This document shows, one piece after another, positions 49,371 to 59,018 of a stretch of DNA of 64,000 bases; within the stretch, counting starts at the first letter, position 1, and the number at the start of each line of letters is the position of its first letter. The notes below the pieces were generated by a model, which worked only from the letters and a program-made list of their open reading frames with translations, was not told the DNA's origin and did not search any database. This stretch comes from Reinekea forsetii (lineage in GTDB: Bacteria; Pseudomonadota; Gammaproteobacteria; Pseudomonadales; Natronospirillaceae): the NCBI RefSeq assembly GCF_018860385.1, contig NZ_JAHKPH010000019.1:1-64000 (forward strand), read 5' to 3'. The position numbers and the translations under genes are program-made.

Positions 49371-50765
49371 ATGTCGAATTTTGATTACGATTTAATTGTT
49401 ATAGGCAGTGGCCCATCAGGGGAAAGCGCTGCAATGAATGGTGCAAAAGCCAACTTAAGGGTTGCGGTGGTTGACCTACGAGAAGAGGTTGGTGGCAACT
49501 GTACTCACCAAGGTACGATTCCTTCAAAAGCGCTACGTCACGCAGTTCATCAGGTCATGCGTTTTAATCGCAACCCGATGTTTCGTAATATGGCCGAACC
49601 TAAATGGCTGTCTTACCAAGACGTTCGAAAAACAGCCCAAAAAGTTATTGATCAACAAGTGGCAATGCGCGCACGTTTTTACGCACGCAACAACGTCGAC
49701 TTAAAAGTTGGCGAAGCCAGTTTTGAAGACGACAATACACTTACTTTGGTACTCCCCGATGGTCAAACAGAAAAGCTTCGCGCTAAGAACTTTGTCATCG
49801 CTACAGGGTCTCGGCCTTACCGCCCACCAGAAATAGACTTCAACCATCCGCGTGTATTTGATAGCGATACTATTTTAAATTTTGATGGTACGCCTCGGCA
49901 TATAGTTATTTACGGGGCTGGTGTGATTGGGTGTGAGTATGCATCTATTTTTAATGGATTAGGGTCAAAAGTTGATTTGATCAACCCAGGTGAACGCTTG
50001 TTGGCGTTTATGGACGATGAAATATCAGATGCATTGTCTTATCACTTACGTGGCCATGGGGTAATGATTCGTCATGCCGAGTCTTTCAAAAGTGTAGAAG
50101 GTTTCGACGACCATATTATTTTAACGTTAGAGTCTGGTAAAAAGATCAAAGCGGATGCCTTTATGTGGGCGAATGGTCGAACCGGAAATACAGATAAATT
50201 AAACCTCGATGCAATTGGCTTACAAGCCGATGGTCGTGGTCAGATTAAAGTGAATGACCATTATCAAACCAGTGTAGAACATGTGTTTGCCGCAGGTGAT
50301 GTGATCGGTTGGCCAAGTTTAGCCAGTGCCGCTTATGATCAAGGCCGTTCTGTATCTGGCGTTATCACCAACAATGGTACTTATCGTAAAATCAATTCAG
50401 TACCAACGGGTATTTATACGATTCCAGAAATATCGTCTATTGGTAAAACTGAGCGCGAACTGACCGAAGCAAAAGTGCCGTATGAAATTGGCAAAGCTTA
50501 CTTTAAAGATACCGCAAGAGCTCAAATTACTGGCGAAGAAACAGGGGTCTTAAAATTACTCTTCCACAGAGAAACAACTGAGCTATTGGGAATTCATTGT
50601 TTTGGTGATCAGGCGGCAGAAATTTTGCACATTGGCCAGGCTATTATGGCGCAAACCGACGGTGGCAATACGATTCGCTATTTCTTAGAACATACCTTTA
50701 ACTACCCAACAATGGCTGAAGCTTATCGGGTAGCTGCATTAAACGGATTAAATCGAATTTTCTAA
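49371..50765 (+). CDS. sthA: Soluble pyridine nucleotide transhydrogenase
   Basis: A 464-residue FAD protein that moves hydride between NADPH and NAD+. The FAD motif is '[19 protein letters not shown]' and the NAD motif is '[20 protein letters not shown]'. The disulfide region reads '[17 protein letters not shown]': the second redox Cys of lipoamide dehydrogenases is replaced by Thr, as in SthA. It lies 20 bases after nqrM and may be transcribed with the nqr operon, linking NADH supply to the pump. Confidence 0.95.
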   Translation: MSNFDYDLIVIGSGPSGESAAMNGAKANLRVAVVDLREEVGGNCTHQGTIPSKALRHAVHQVMRFNRNPMFRNMAEPKWLSYQDVRKTAQKVIDQQVAMRARFYARNNVDLKVGEASFEDDNTLTLVLPDGQTEKLRAKNFVIATGSRPYRPPEIDFNHPRVFDSDTILNFDGTPRHIVIYGAGVIGCEYASIFNGLGSKVDLINPGERLLAFMDDEISDALSYHLRGHGVMIRHAESFKSVEGFDDHIILTLESGKKIKADAFMWANGRTGNTDKLNLDAIGLQADGRGQIKVNDHYQTSVEHVFAAGDVIGWPSLASAAYDQGRSVSGVITNNGTYRKINSVPTGIYTIPEISSIGKTERELTEAKVPYEIGKAYFKDTARAQITGEETGVLKLLFHRETTELLGIHCFGDQAAEILHIGQAIMAQTDGGNTIRYFLEHTFNYPTMAEAYRVAALNGLNRIF

Positions 50766-50767
50766 TT

Positions 50768-51625
50768 TTAGAAAAAATTGGTTTTTTGCTGTTGGGCATA
50801 CCGATGCACTCGAATAGAGGGCAGGTATGCCTCATCTTCTATCCTATTATCTGAACGTACTAATCGTTGCCTTTGCGCTGGCGGAGTTTGAGGCGGAATA
50901 TTAAAGTCGGGTAGATCTATTTGACCCTCGTTAGGAAACAATAGGGGAAGAGATACATTAAGTGAACGCCGCTGTTTATTCGCAAACACAATATTAGCGC
51001 GCAATACAGGCGCTTGCTTTTGCACTCGCGCTAAAGGTTCATTCGATGGCAAAGCCGCCAATCGGTCTAATTGAATTTGAATGTGCGCAGACTCTGTATT
51101 GAGTTTGCACAGTAAATCGTAAGCGTCTTTCGTGGTGATTTTTTGTATCGACCGACCGCTGGTGTACCAACTGAATCCAACTTTTTCGGGGCGACTGACC
51201 ACAAGAGGCAAGTGTCTGAACACTTGTTTCAGGTGAATTCTGGCAAGCCCGTCACGGGTTAATTGATCGTTTAAGGTTTTATATCGTTTGGCTAATCGCC
51301 CTTGAACTTCACGCCAAAAAGCAGAATCGTCCGCTTTGATTTTTTGGACTGTTTTTCGAAAACGATCTTTTGCTAAATTGATCTCATTTGCATAAGTTAT
51401 CTGGTGCGGTGTAATGCCTACTAAGCCAGGGTAGACGCGTGTTTCTCGGCCATCTTGGTCATCTTGATACCATAGATCGAATAAAATATCTTCAATGGTA
51501 GAGCGGCTGTCTAAGTGATTCCACGGTGCGAGCCATAAAGTATTGCGGTCATCCGATAGCATTCTGGAAAAATCACGCATTGAATCTCGCAAAGCTTCAA
51601 ATTGTTTATAGAGCTGAGCTTCCAT
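50768..51625 (-). CDS. tus: Tus-like replication-terminus binding protein
   Basis: A 285-residue soluble basic protein. Compared from memory with E. coli Tus (309 residues), the order of blocks matches. 'VYPGLVGITPHQITYANEIN' (64-83) corresponds to the Tus 'LPGVLCYQV...INKLKTTF' region. 'LKQVFRHLPLVVSRPEKVGF' (132-151) corresponds to 'WVHRHLPGLITL', and 'FSWYTSGRSIQKITTKD' to 'FGWANKHIIKNLHRDE'. 'PVLRANIVFANKQRR' and 'LPSIRVHRY' match the C-terminal strands. Tus binds Ter sites and blocks forks from one side. Residues aligned with the Tus lock pocket (Phe140, His144, Gly149) appear as Leu132, Phe136 and Leu141. It converges on sthA with a two-base gap. Confidence 0.72.
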   Translation of the reverse strand: MEAQLYKQFEALRDSMRDFSRMLSDDRNTLWLAPWNHLDSRSTIEDILFDLWYQDDQDGRETRVYPGLVGITPHQITYANEINLAKDRFRKTVQKIKADDSAFWREVQGRLAKRYKTLNDQLTRDGLARIHLKQVFRHLPLVVSRPEKVGFSWYTSGRSIQKITTKDAYDLLCKLNTESAHIQIQLDRLAALPSNEPLARVQKQAPVLRANIVFANKQRRSLNVSLPLLFPNEGQIDLPDFNIPPQTPPAQRQRLVRSDNRIEDEAYLPSIRVHRYAQQQKTNFF

Positions 51626-51692
51626 TTTTATACCGTTATCTATTTTGATTTTAGATAAATTTACGCGAGGTGTAAGTATTATTCAAGGAGAA

Positions 51693-51719
51693 GGTGCTGA
51701 AATGAAGATTCTCAGCACC
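51693..51719. terminator. Hairpin downstream of transaldolase
   Basis: The arms ggtgctga and tcagcacc enclose an 11-base loop. The T-rich flank is better on the + strand (gttttc) than on the minus strand (ttctcctt), so termination of talB here is plausible but not strong. Confidence 0.5.
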
Positions 51720-51742
51720 GTTTTCTAAAGTATAAGCAGGGA

Positions 51743-52675
51743 TTAACTTAAAAACTTAGATTTAACTAAGGCTTCTAACGTTTCTGTATCTTTAATAAAG
51801 TTACGAATACCTTCAGCGAGTTTTTCCGTGGCCATGGCATCTTGATTCAACTCAATGCGGAACTGAGCTTCAGTAATTGCTGCTGGCGCTGGTTGAACCG
51901 CATCGTCGTATTTTAATAATGTTTTTAGCGGGCCTGTATCTTGACTGAGTTCTTCCAAAAGGCCTGGCGAAATAGTTAAACGATCACAGCCGTTTAATTG
52001 TTCAATTTCACCGATATTTCGGAAGCTAGCACCCATAACGATGGTTTTATAGCCATGCTTTTTATAAAAGGTGAAAATTTCTTGTACGCTCAACACACCT
52101 GGGTCTGTTTCCGCCGTGTAGTCTTCACCGGTTGATTTTTTATACCAGTCTAAAATTCGGCCAACAAAAGGTGAGATCAAGGTGACATTTGCATCAGCAC
52201 AGGCGCGAGCCTGAGCCATTCCAAACAAAAGCGTTAAGTTGCAGTGAATACCTTCTTTCTCTAGTTCGGCTGCTGCTTGAATGCCTTCCCAAGTACTCGC
52301 CATCTTAATTAAGATGCGATCTCGCGAATAGCCCGCGTCTTCGTAAAGAGCAATTAAAGCTTGTGCTTTTTCAATCGTGGCTGCTTTATCAAATGATAAA
52401 CGAGCATCTACTTCCGTAGAAACGTAGCCTGGTACCAATTGTAAAATTTCAACACCGACGGTCGTTGCAATTTGGTCCATAAGTGCTTCAAACGATAAGT
52501 TGCTTTTAGCAAGTTTTTCAATATGAGAGTCAAATTGCCCGCTCTGAACGGCTTTAAGAATCAAAGAGGGGTTTGTAGTCGCATCTTGAGGCGCATACTT
52601 ACTGATGGCTTCAATATCGCCGGTGTCGGCAACAATGATGGTATTTTCTTGTAGCTGCTTTAATTTATTCATCAT
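51743..52675 (-). CDS. talB: Transaldolase
   Basis: A 310-residue class I aldolase-fold enzyme of the pentose phosphate pathway, moving a three-carbon unit from sedoheptulose 7-phosphate to glyceraldehyde 3-phosphate. The Schiff-base Lys lies in '[17 protein letters not shown]'. '[14 protein letters not shown]' and '[20 protein letters not shown]' are also hallmarks. Two ATGs open the gene. It stands upstream of the Tus-like gene on the same strand, but the hairpin between them argues for separate transcription. Confidence 0.96.
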   Translation of the reverse strand: MMNKLKQLQENTIIVADTGDIEAISKYAPQDATTNPSLILKAVQSGQFDSHIEKLAKSNLSFEALMDQIATTVGVEILQLVPGYVSTEVDARLSFDKAATIEKAQALIALYEDAGYSRDRILIKMASTWEGIQAAAELEKEGIHCNLTLLFGMAQARACADANVTLISPFVGRILDWYKKSTGEDYTAETDPGVLSVQEIFTFYKKHGYKTIVMGASFRNIGEIEQLNGCDRLTISPGLLEELSQDTGPLKTLLKYDDAVQPAPAAITEAQFRIELNQDAMATEKLAEGIRNFIKDTETLEALVKSKFLS

Positions 52676-52755
52676 ATCTCTGCTTTTATGGACTGTTTGG
52701 TCAAGTTTATGGCTTTTGTAACAAAAAGAGAAGCCTTTAGTCAGTTGAATTGATA

Positions 52756-53748
52756 TTAAAAAGAATCAACCTTTATAAGCCCTATAGCATGTTCAAATAC
52801 AGCAGCGGTAGATTCTGCTTTATGTATGTTTTCACTTAAATATCGACGATATTGGCGCGAGCCTGGTTTTCCTGAATATAACCCAAGCATATGCCGTGCG
52901 ATATACTTCAGAGGTTTACCTGCGGATACCTCTTGGTTAATCCAACTTATTAAAGCTTGGTTCAATGCTTGTGGTGATTCGAATGCGTCTTTAGAGCCGT
53001 AGTATAGGGAGTCGACTGTTCTTAGGCATAATGGGTTTTGGTACGCTTCCCGTCCTAACATTACACCGTCTAAACCCTTATTCATTAGCGCTAAGCCGTC
53101 CTCATGGCTCTTAATTCCGCCATTGATGACTATATTTAAGTGTGGGAAGTCCTGCTTTAACTTTATAACGCGGTCATAATCTAAAGGCGGGATCTCGCGG
53201 TTTTCTTTTGGACTCAAGCCTTGCAATATTGCCTTTCGAGCATGGACGATAAACGTTCTACACCCTGAGATACTATGAACATGGCCAACAAAATCTCTCA
53301 TAAAGTCGTAACTGTCCATATCATCAATGCCGATCCGGTGCTTAAGAGTTACTTCTATATCTGAAGCGTCCTGCATTGCTTTGAGTCCGTCGCCCACTAT
53401 TTGGCTGTGCGCCATGAGTATTGCGCCAATCATGCCGTTTTGAACGCGATCACTCGGGCAACCCGCATTGAGGTTAACTTCATTGTATCCCCATTGCTGT
53501 GCCAACGTTGAGCAGGTTGCTAGGTCTTTCGGGTCATGGCCGCCTAACTGTAGTGAAATCGGTTGTTCATCGGGGTTAAATCGTAAAAACCTTTCTTTAT
53601 CACCGTGAACGATCGCGCCAGTTGTGACCATTTCGGTGTACAGTAGGGCATTTTTTGTCAACTTTCGATGAAATTGACGGCATTCAGATGTTGTCCAATC
53701 CATCATGGGGGCAACCGAAAAAGGATGTTTGTAAAGCGTTTGTGTCAT
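52756..53748 (-). CDS. dusA: tRNA-dihydrouridine(20/20a) synthase
   Basis: A 330-residue FMN enzyme reducing U20/U20a in the tRNA D loop. The TIM barrel opens '[20 protein letters not shown]'. The catalytic Cys is in '[16 protein letters not shown]', FMN-phosphate contacts are in '[15 protein letters not shown]' and '[13 protein letters not shown]', and the C-terminal helical domain has '[20 protein letters not shown]', typical of DusA. It is divergent from fimL. Confidence 0.95.
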   Translation of the reverse strand: MTQTLYKHPFSVAPMMDWTTSECRQFHRKLTKNALLYTEMVTTGAIVHGDKERFLRFNPDEQPISLQLGGHDPKDLATCSTLAQQWGYNEVNLNAGCPSDRVQNGMIGAILMAHSQIVGDGLKAMQDASDIEVTLKHRIGIDDMDSYDFMRDFVGHVHSISGCRTFIVHARKAILQGLSPKENREIPPLDYDRVIKLKQDFPHLNIVINGGIKSHEDGLALMNKGLDGVMLGREAYQNPLCLRTVDSLYYGSKDAFESPQALNQALISWINQEVSAGKPLKYIARHMLGLYSGKPGSRQYRRYLSENIHKAESTAAVFEHAIGLIKVDSF

Positions 53749-53820
53749 GAAATGAGAGTCTCAAGAATGTCGCAAGAAAAGATGGGCTGTAGTGACATTC
53801 AATTATAAGAAATCCGAGCC

Positions 53821-53889
53821 AAACATCATAGGTTTAACCTAAAATGTTTGAATATAAGGGTAACTCGTCAAAAATACGGCTATTTTTGA
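53821..53889. promoter_or_regulatory. Two dyads in the dusA-fimL divergent gap
   Basis: The first is a 29-bp imperfect palindrome (53821-53849; core taggtt-t-aaccta, outer arms aaacat/atgttt; 12 of 14 pairs match). The second is a perfect 9-bp hairpin, tcaaaaata-cggc-tatttttga (53868-53889). They lie 70-140 bases from the dusA start and 140-210 from fimL. They look like operator sites or a structured leader. Confidence 0.5.
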
Positions 53890-54031
53890 GACTTTGCTTT
53901 GAGTTTTAACGCTAAACCCTCATCCCCACTGGTAAAATGCCTCTTTAAAGGGTAATTTAAACCACTTGTAATCGATTTGTATTTATTTAGGTCATTGTTC
54001 GAGAAATAAGAACAAGTTAATAGGAACATCC

Positions 54032-55684
54032 ATGAGTGCAATTTTTTCAAAAGACGCTATTAAAGGTGAGCTGGAAGCTACCATCCAACAGGCACAATCA
54101 GCCTTAGAAGGGTATAGCGAAGATGCATCGGAATTGTCTCATTTAGAGCAGGTTCAAGACTATGTCCGTCAGTTACGTGGCATATTCCAAATGTTAGAAG
54201 AGCCTGCTGCAATATTTGTTTGTGATGAAATGAACTCAGGGCTCAATTCCATGAGTTCAGAAGTTGATCAAGTTGCGAATTCAAATAAAGGGATTTTAGA
54301 AAGCATCAGCCAAGGGTTAGTCATTCTTAGCCGATATTTAGAGTTAATCAGTTTAAAAAACAAAGCGGTGCCTGCAGTACTGTTGCCGGCCATAAACCAA
54401 ATTCGAATCGCTCGTGGTGCCTCTGTCTTGGGAGAAGGGTACTTTTTCGATTTCAGTTTTAAGGCTGGAAAGCCGTCTTCGGGGCAAAAAGTTCGCATTA
54501 CACGAGAGACCATCACGGCTCTTAAAAAATACCGTCATATGTACCAAGCTTCTTTATTACATATGATTCGCGGTGATCGAACCATTGGCGCAATGCGCTA
54601 TATGGGTTTAGCTTTAGCACGCATTGATAAGCTATTGGGAACCATTCCTTGTGCGCCACTTTGGTGGGTTGCTTCTGGTGCTATTGAGGCGATGGTGCAA
54701 AATAACGCCTCTATGACGCCTACGAGAAAACGATTGTTTTCGCTTCTAGATAGAGAGCTAAAAAAACTAATACTGCAGGCACCGGAATCGTTAAAGAAAT
54801 CACCGAGCATCCCGTTAATAAAAGAATTCCTTTATTTAATTGCCATTAATAAAAGTGACAGCTTAAAAGCTCGGCAAGTGGCTAAGTTTTATAACTTACC
54901 CATTGTAGAGTATTCAGAAGCTATACTAGAAGAGCAGCGTCAGCTGTTATTTAGCCCTGGGTTAGGCGTTATGGAAAGCGTTGCAGAAGCCCTTAAAGAT
55001 GATATCAATGCAATTAAAGACACTGTGGACCAAGTGGCGCGCGGCGGTAATTTTTCGGCAAAGGAATTAACGGAACGTCTAGTTAAAGTCGCAGATATTT
55101 ACGTGATGTTAGGCTTGCAAAGCCCATCAAATGTCATGAAAAATCAAGCTAAAATTGTTGGTGGTTGGGCTGACAACGCGGCTCCAACGCATGAAGATTT
55201 GTTAAATATTGCCGATGTTGTGTTATACGCTGAGAGTGCCTTATCTCGATTGCTTCAAGGCCAGTCTCAGTTAGATCAAGAAGGCGACAATAAGGCATTT
55301 AAAGCGCAAGTGCATGAAGCAAGAGTTGTATTGATCGATGAGTCTGAATCTGGTTTGGCGTTAGCGAAGCGTTCTATTTCTTCTTATATGGATTCAAATG
55401 GCGATAAATTGCATTTGGCGAATGTAGTGCCCACTTTAAATGGCGTTCGTGGGGCTCTGGTTTTTTTGAGCAGTGATCAAGCCGCCGACTTAGTTGGGCG
55501 AGCCATTGCATTTGTAGAACGTGACTTACTCGAAAGTGGTACTTTAATTAATGGTAAACAATTGGAGCTGTTTGCCGATGCGCTGTCGAGTTTAGAGTTT
55601 TATTTGGAAGGGTTATTAAGCGGTAATGATAATCTAGATATTCTGAATTTAGCGGTTCATTCGCTTAAGTCATTGCACGTATAG
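54032..55684 (+). CDS. fimL: FimL-like protein (ChpA N-terminal homologue)
   Basis: A 550-residue, mainly helical cytosolic protein resembling the N-terminal region of the ChpA/PilL chemotaxis kinase without its kinase core. Segments such as 'LSHLEQVQDYVRQLRGIFQM' and 'MLEEPAAIFVCDEMNSGLNS' fit the Hpt-like helices. The usual phospho-accepting His is not evident, as in Pseudomonas FimL, which promotes twitching motility through cyclic-AMP signalling. No pil/chp genes are nearby. A strong terminator follows. Confidence 0.75.
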   Translation: MSAIFSKDAIKGELEATIQQAQSALEGYSEDASELSHLEQVQDYVRQLRGIFQMLEEPAAIFVCDEMNSGLNSMSSEVDQVANSNKGILESISQGLVILSRYLELISLKNKAVPAVLLPAINQIRIARGASVLGEGYFFDFSFKAGKPSSGQKVRITRETITALKKYRHMYQASLLHMIRGDRTIGAMRYMGLALARIDKLLGTIPCAPLWWVASGAIEAMVQNNASMTPTRKRLFSLLDRELKKLILQAPESLKKSPSIPLIKEFLYLIAINKSDSLKARQVAKFYNLPIVEYSEAILEEQRQLLFSPGLGVMESVAEALKDDINAIKDTVDQVARGGNFSAKELTERLVKVADIYVMLGLQSPSNVMKNQAKIVGGWADNAAPTHEDLLNIADVVLYAESALSRLLQGQSQLDQEGDNKAFKAQVHEARVVLIDESESGLALAKRSISSYMDSNGDKLHLANVVPTLNGVRGALVFLSSDQAADLVGRAIAFVERDLLESGTLINGKQLELFADALSSLEFYLEGLLSGNDNLDILNLAVHSLKSLHV

Positions 55685-55700
55685 ATAAGTCATAGGCACT

Positions 55701-55730
55701 AAAAAGGGCGATTGATCGCCCTTTTTTTTT
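55701..55730. terminator. Rho-independent terminator of fimL
   Basis: The stem aaaagggcgat/atcgccctttt with a two-base loop is followed by ten T on the + strand. The upstream A run lets it also act for the convergent SCP2 gene. Confidence 0.94.
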
Positions 55731-55746
55731 ATGCGTTTAGACAATC

Positions 55747-56058
55747 TTAAATTCCGAAAAGATCCGATAAACGAGTTGCTAACATCATATCGCCTTCTGT
55801 GCGTAAACGGCCTGCCATAAAAGCTTGCATACCGTTTAGATCACCACTTATGATCTCTTCTAAAGTCGCATGATCCATGATTAAGGTAACAGTTGGATCT
55901 TCATGTTCACCTTCTGCAAGCTTGCAGGCGTTGTCTGCAACAACTAAGTGAAACGTTTCACCGTCTACATTGAATTGAAATACAACATCTAACCCTGCAG
56001 CAGCAGAGGCATTGAATTTAGATTCTATTTTTCCAAACGCTTCAGCGATTGCACTCAT
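55747..56058 (-). CDS. SCP2 sterol-carrier-like domain protein
   Basis: A 103-residue single-domain protein. 'LDVVFQFNVDGETFHLVVAD' and 'DPTVTLIMDHATLEEIISGD' followed by 'LNGMQAFMAGRLRTEGDMML' are the SCP2 lipid-binding pattern. Such proteins bind fatty acids or acyl-CoA. The start is ATG 56058 with taggagcg upstream; a longer frame from 56142 lacks a ribosome site and begins with unrelated residues. Confidence 0.88.
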   Translation of the reverse strand: MSAIAEAFGKIESKFNASAAAGLDVVFQFNVDGETFHLVVADNACKLAEGEHEDPTVTLIMDHATLEEIISGDLNGMQAFMAGRLRTEGDMMLATRLSDLFGI

Positions 56059-56172
56059 ATTTACGCTCCTAAACATACTTTTGTCGGTTGACAGCATCAG
56101 TGGCCTGCCTGCATTGTATGTGTTGATGGAATGAAAAATCAAACAAATGTTTTAAACAATAGTTTTAAATTG

Positions 56173-57195
56173 ATGGAGAATGCTATTTTGTGGTCCGATT
56201 ATTTCCTTTACCTACTAAAAACAGTCACGTTCTTGGTGGCATTTATAATTATAGTGGGCGTTTTAATAAAAGCCTCTAAATCTGAGTCCGGCGGTGCTGC
56301 CAAAGGTAAATTATCTACTGTATTCTTAAATAAGCAGTGGGAAAGCCTAAAGAGTCATATGCAGCAGAATATGTTGTCTAAAAAGGCACTCAAAGCGCTG
56401 GAAAAAGACGAAAAAGCCAAAAAGAAGCAACAGGCTAAAGCTCCAGAAGACAAAGAAAAGGCCTTCAGTATCTTATTTAAAGGAGACATACAGGCTTCAC
56501 AAGTCGAGTCTTTGAGAAGAGAAGTGACCGCTATTTTATCGATTGCTGAACCAGGGCAAGAAGTTGTTGTCAGTCTAGAAAGCCCAGGAGGTGCAGTCTC
56601 TGGGTATGGTTTGGCTGCATCTCAACTGATTCGTTTGAAAGAAGCCGGTTTAAAACTGACCATTTGCATCGATAAAGTTGCGGCAAGCGGTGGATACATG
56701 ATGGCTTGTGTTGGCGATAGAATTTATGCAGCACCGTTTGCCATTGTCGGTTCTATAGGCGTGTTAAGCCAAGTACCTAACGTTCATCGTTTTTTAAAGC
56801 GATTTGATGTAGACGTAGACGTTTTAACGGCCGGTAAACATAAGGCGCCATTAACTCTAATGGGCAAAAACACAGAAGAAGGCCGTCAAAAGCATTTAGA
56901 AGATTTAAACGCTATTCATCAACGGTTTAAAACACTGGTATCCTCGCAACGTGAGCAGCTAGATATCGATGCCGTATCGGAAGGTGATTTTTGGTTGGCC
57001 GAAGATGCTATAGAGTTGAATTTGGTAGATGAGATCAAAACCAGCGATGAGTACTTACAGTCTTTAGCAGCCTCAAAAGACGTCTATCGCGTTACTTGGG
57101 AGCCACAGAAGTCTTTGGAGCAACGTCTTAAGGGTGCCAGCAGCGCATTCTTTGAAAGTGCAGAAGCGCTGCTTAAAAAGCGTTGGTTGCCTTAA
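56173..57195 (+). CDS. sohB: SohB-like inner-membrane serine protease
   Basis: A 340-residue S49-family protease. An N-terminal membrane helix ('YLLKTVTFLVAFIIIVGVLI') is followed by a charged linker and the protease domain. The nucleophile Ser is in 'IDKVAASGGYMMACVGDRIY', and a catalytic-Lys candidate is in 'TAGKHKAPLTLMGKNTEEG'. The start at 56173 (MENAILWSDYF) aligns with E. coli SohB; an ATG at 56131 would add 14 residues. It probably degrades membrane or periplasmic peptides. Its stop is two bases from that of convergent mltD. Confidence 0.9.
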   Translation: MENAILWSDYFLYLLKTVTFLVAFIIIVGVLIKASKSESGGAAKGKLSTVFLNKQWESLKSHMQQNMLSKKALKALEKDEKAKKKQQAKAPEDKEKAFSILFKGDIQASQVESLRREVTAILSIAEPGQEVVVSLESPGGAVSGYGLAASQLIRLKEAGLKLTICIDKVAASGGYMMACVGDRIYAAPFAIVGSIGVLSQVPNVHRFLKRFDVDVDVLTAGKHKAPLTLMGKNTEEGRQKHLEDLNAIHQRFKTLVSSQREQLDIDAVSEGDFWLAEDAIELNLVDEIKTSDEYLQSLAASKDVYRVTWEPQKSLEQRLKGASSAFFESAEALLKKRWLP

Positions 57196-57197
57196 GT

Positions 57198-58916
57198 TTA
57201 TTGAATCTGAGTAACATCTACGTATAAAGTTAAGCGATCGCCGGGTTGAAGGTATTTACCGGTGATCGTATTCCATTTTTCGATGTCTTTGATTCGAACG
57301 TTAAACTTACTGGCGATTCGAGATAATGAATCGCCACTTCTAACTACATACCCCACCTTACGTACCACTTCGCGGTCTTGCATGCTAGCGATCGCATTTT
57401 TCGTAGTTGTGTTGGCGCTTGGTGCCGTCCAGATGGCCAGCTTTTGCCCAGGTCGAAGAATGTCTTTGGGAGCCATATTGTTCCAACGAGCTATGCTTTG
57501 AACGCTCACGTCAAACTTTTGAGATATATCCCAAAAGGTATCGCCGTTTCGTACAATATAATCCGTGCGTTGCTTGCTGCTGCCCGATAGAGCATTTTGC
57601 TTAACCTTTAAGCGGTTTTCAGCGCTGAGAGAATAATAATTATCACCTTTACTGGCTACGGGGATTAACAAAGTATCGCCAGCGCGGATTAAATTGCCAC
57701 GAATCTTATTAACGTCGCGGATTACGTCTACCGTTACTTCATAGTTTTTGGCGATTGAAAGGAGAGAATCTCCGGGCTTAATTGTGTGTCGTTGCCAGGT
57801 TAATCGGCTGTCGGCCGGCAGGTTTTTAATATTTTCTTCAAAAATTTCTTTGTTGTCAGCGAAAACTAATAAACGGTCCGGGCCGTCAGGATCTGTAGCC
57901 CATCGATTGTAGCCTGGATTAAGTAAATAAATTTCACTAAGTTCCATATCGGCTAAGGTCGCAGCCTGAGCAAGATCGATTTGGCCACCTGGCGTTACTT
58001 CTGCAAAAAACGGCTCATTTGGCACAATGGGAAGTTCTACACCATATACATCGGGGCTGTGAAATAGTTTAGCCAATGCAAACATTTTCGGAACATAGGC
58101 TTCCGTTTCACGCGGTAAATCTAAATGCCAAAAATCGGTTGGTTTACCAGCGGCGCGATTTTTACGTTGCGCTTTAAATACCGTACCAGGACCAGAATTA
58201 TAGGAAGCCAATGCTAAAAGCCAGTCGCCATCGAACATCCTTTGCAAATCGTCTAAGTAGTCAAGTGCTGCGCGGGTAGATTCAACTACATCTCTACGGC
58301 CGTCATACCACCAGTTTTGCTTTAAACCATACATTTTGCCGGTAGACGGAATAAACTGCCACATTCCTGCTGCGCTGCCGTGTGAGTACGCAAATGGGTC
58401 AAAAGCAGATTCCACGATTGGCAATAGAGCCAAGTCCATCGGCATATCTCGCTTTTCGATCTCTTGAACGATGTGATACATGTATCGTGATGCGCGATCG
58501 CTAACTCGGTTAATATAGCTTTGGTGTTTGGCGTAATACTTTAATTGTGCGGTGATGCGTGGGTCTTCAACCGTGAGGTCAAATACGAAGCCTCGACGTA
58601 GAACCTGATACAAGTCGTCAGGGTATTTTGCATATGGATCTGGGCGAGATAAGTCGAGAGGCTGTTCCCAAGCTAATTCGTAATCTGTTAGCTGGTCTTT
58701 TGTTTTAGCGGCATAGTGGTAGTTGATGATATCGGTAATGAGGTCTCTTTCTAAGGCTTGAATAGCAGATTCGGTCCCTGAATCTTGATTGATCGTAAGG
58801 TCGTTTTCTGAAACTAGGGTGTCTTCACTAGTCATCGACGTTTGTGTCGGTATCATCTGGCAACTTACAAGTGCCAGAGCCGATATAAACAGGGTTATAT
58901 TTTGAGTAAAATTCAT
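57198..58916 (-). CDS. mltD: Membrane-bound lytic murein transglycosylase D
   Basis: A 572-residue lipoprotein (lipobox LVSC, Cys about residue 19). The SLT domain has the catalytic Glu in 'LALLPIVESAFDPFAYSHGS' and 'AAGMWQFIPSTGKMYGLKQN'. It is followed by three LysM peptidoglycan-binding repeats: 'HTIKPGDSLLSIAKNYEV', 'YIVRNGDTFWDISQKFDV' and 'YVVRSGDSLSRIASKFNV'. It cleaves peptidoglycan strands to 1,6-anhydro products. In related genomes gloB separates it from the methyltransferase; here gloB is absent. Confidence 0.95.
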   Translation of the reverse strand: MNFTQNITLFISALALVSCQMIPTQTSMTSEDTLVSENDLTINQDSGTESAIQALERDLITDIINYHYAAKTKDQLTDYELAWEQPLDLSRPDPYAKYPDDLYQVLRRGFVFDLTVEDPRITAQLKYYAKHQSYINRVSDRASRYMYHIVQEIEKRDMPMDLALLPIVESAFDPFAYSHGSAAGMWQFIPSTGKMYGLKQNWWYDGRRDVVESTRAALDYLDDLQRMFDGDWLLALASYNSGPGTVFKAQRKNRAAGKPTDFWHLDLPRETEAYVPKMFALAKLFHSPDVYGVELPIVPNEPFFAEVTPGGQIDLAQAATLADMELSEIYLLNPGYNRWATDPDGPDRLLVFADNKEIFEENIKNLPADSRLTWQRHTIKPGDSLLSIAKNYEVTVDVIRDVNKIRGNLIRAGDTLLIPVASKGDNYYSLSAENRLKVKQNALSGSSKQRTDYIVRNGDTFWDISQKFDVSVQSIARWNNMAPKDILRPGQKLAIWTAPSANTTTKNAIASMQDREVVRKVGYVVRSGDSLSRIASKFNVRIKDIEKWNTITGKYLQPGDRLTLYVDVTQIQ

Positions 58917-59018
58917 TAAGGATCGATTCTGTTATTTGTGACTGTGAATGAGATGAGGGATAATTCTATTTTTGATTCGGCTCAGGCGCAAGGTGTTGAA
59001 AAGTAAAGAGAGGCTTCG

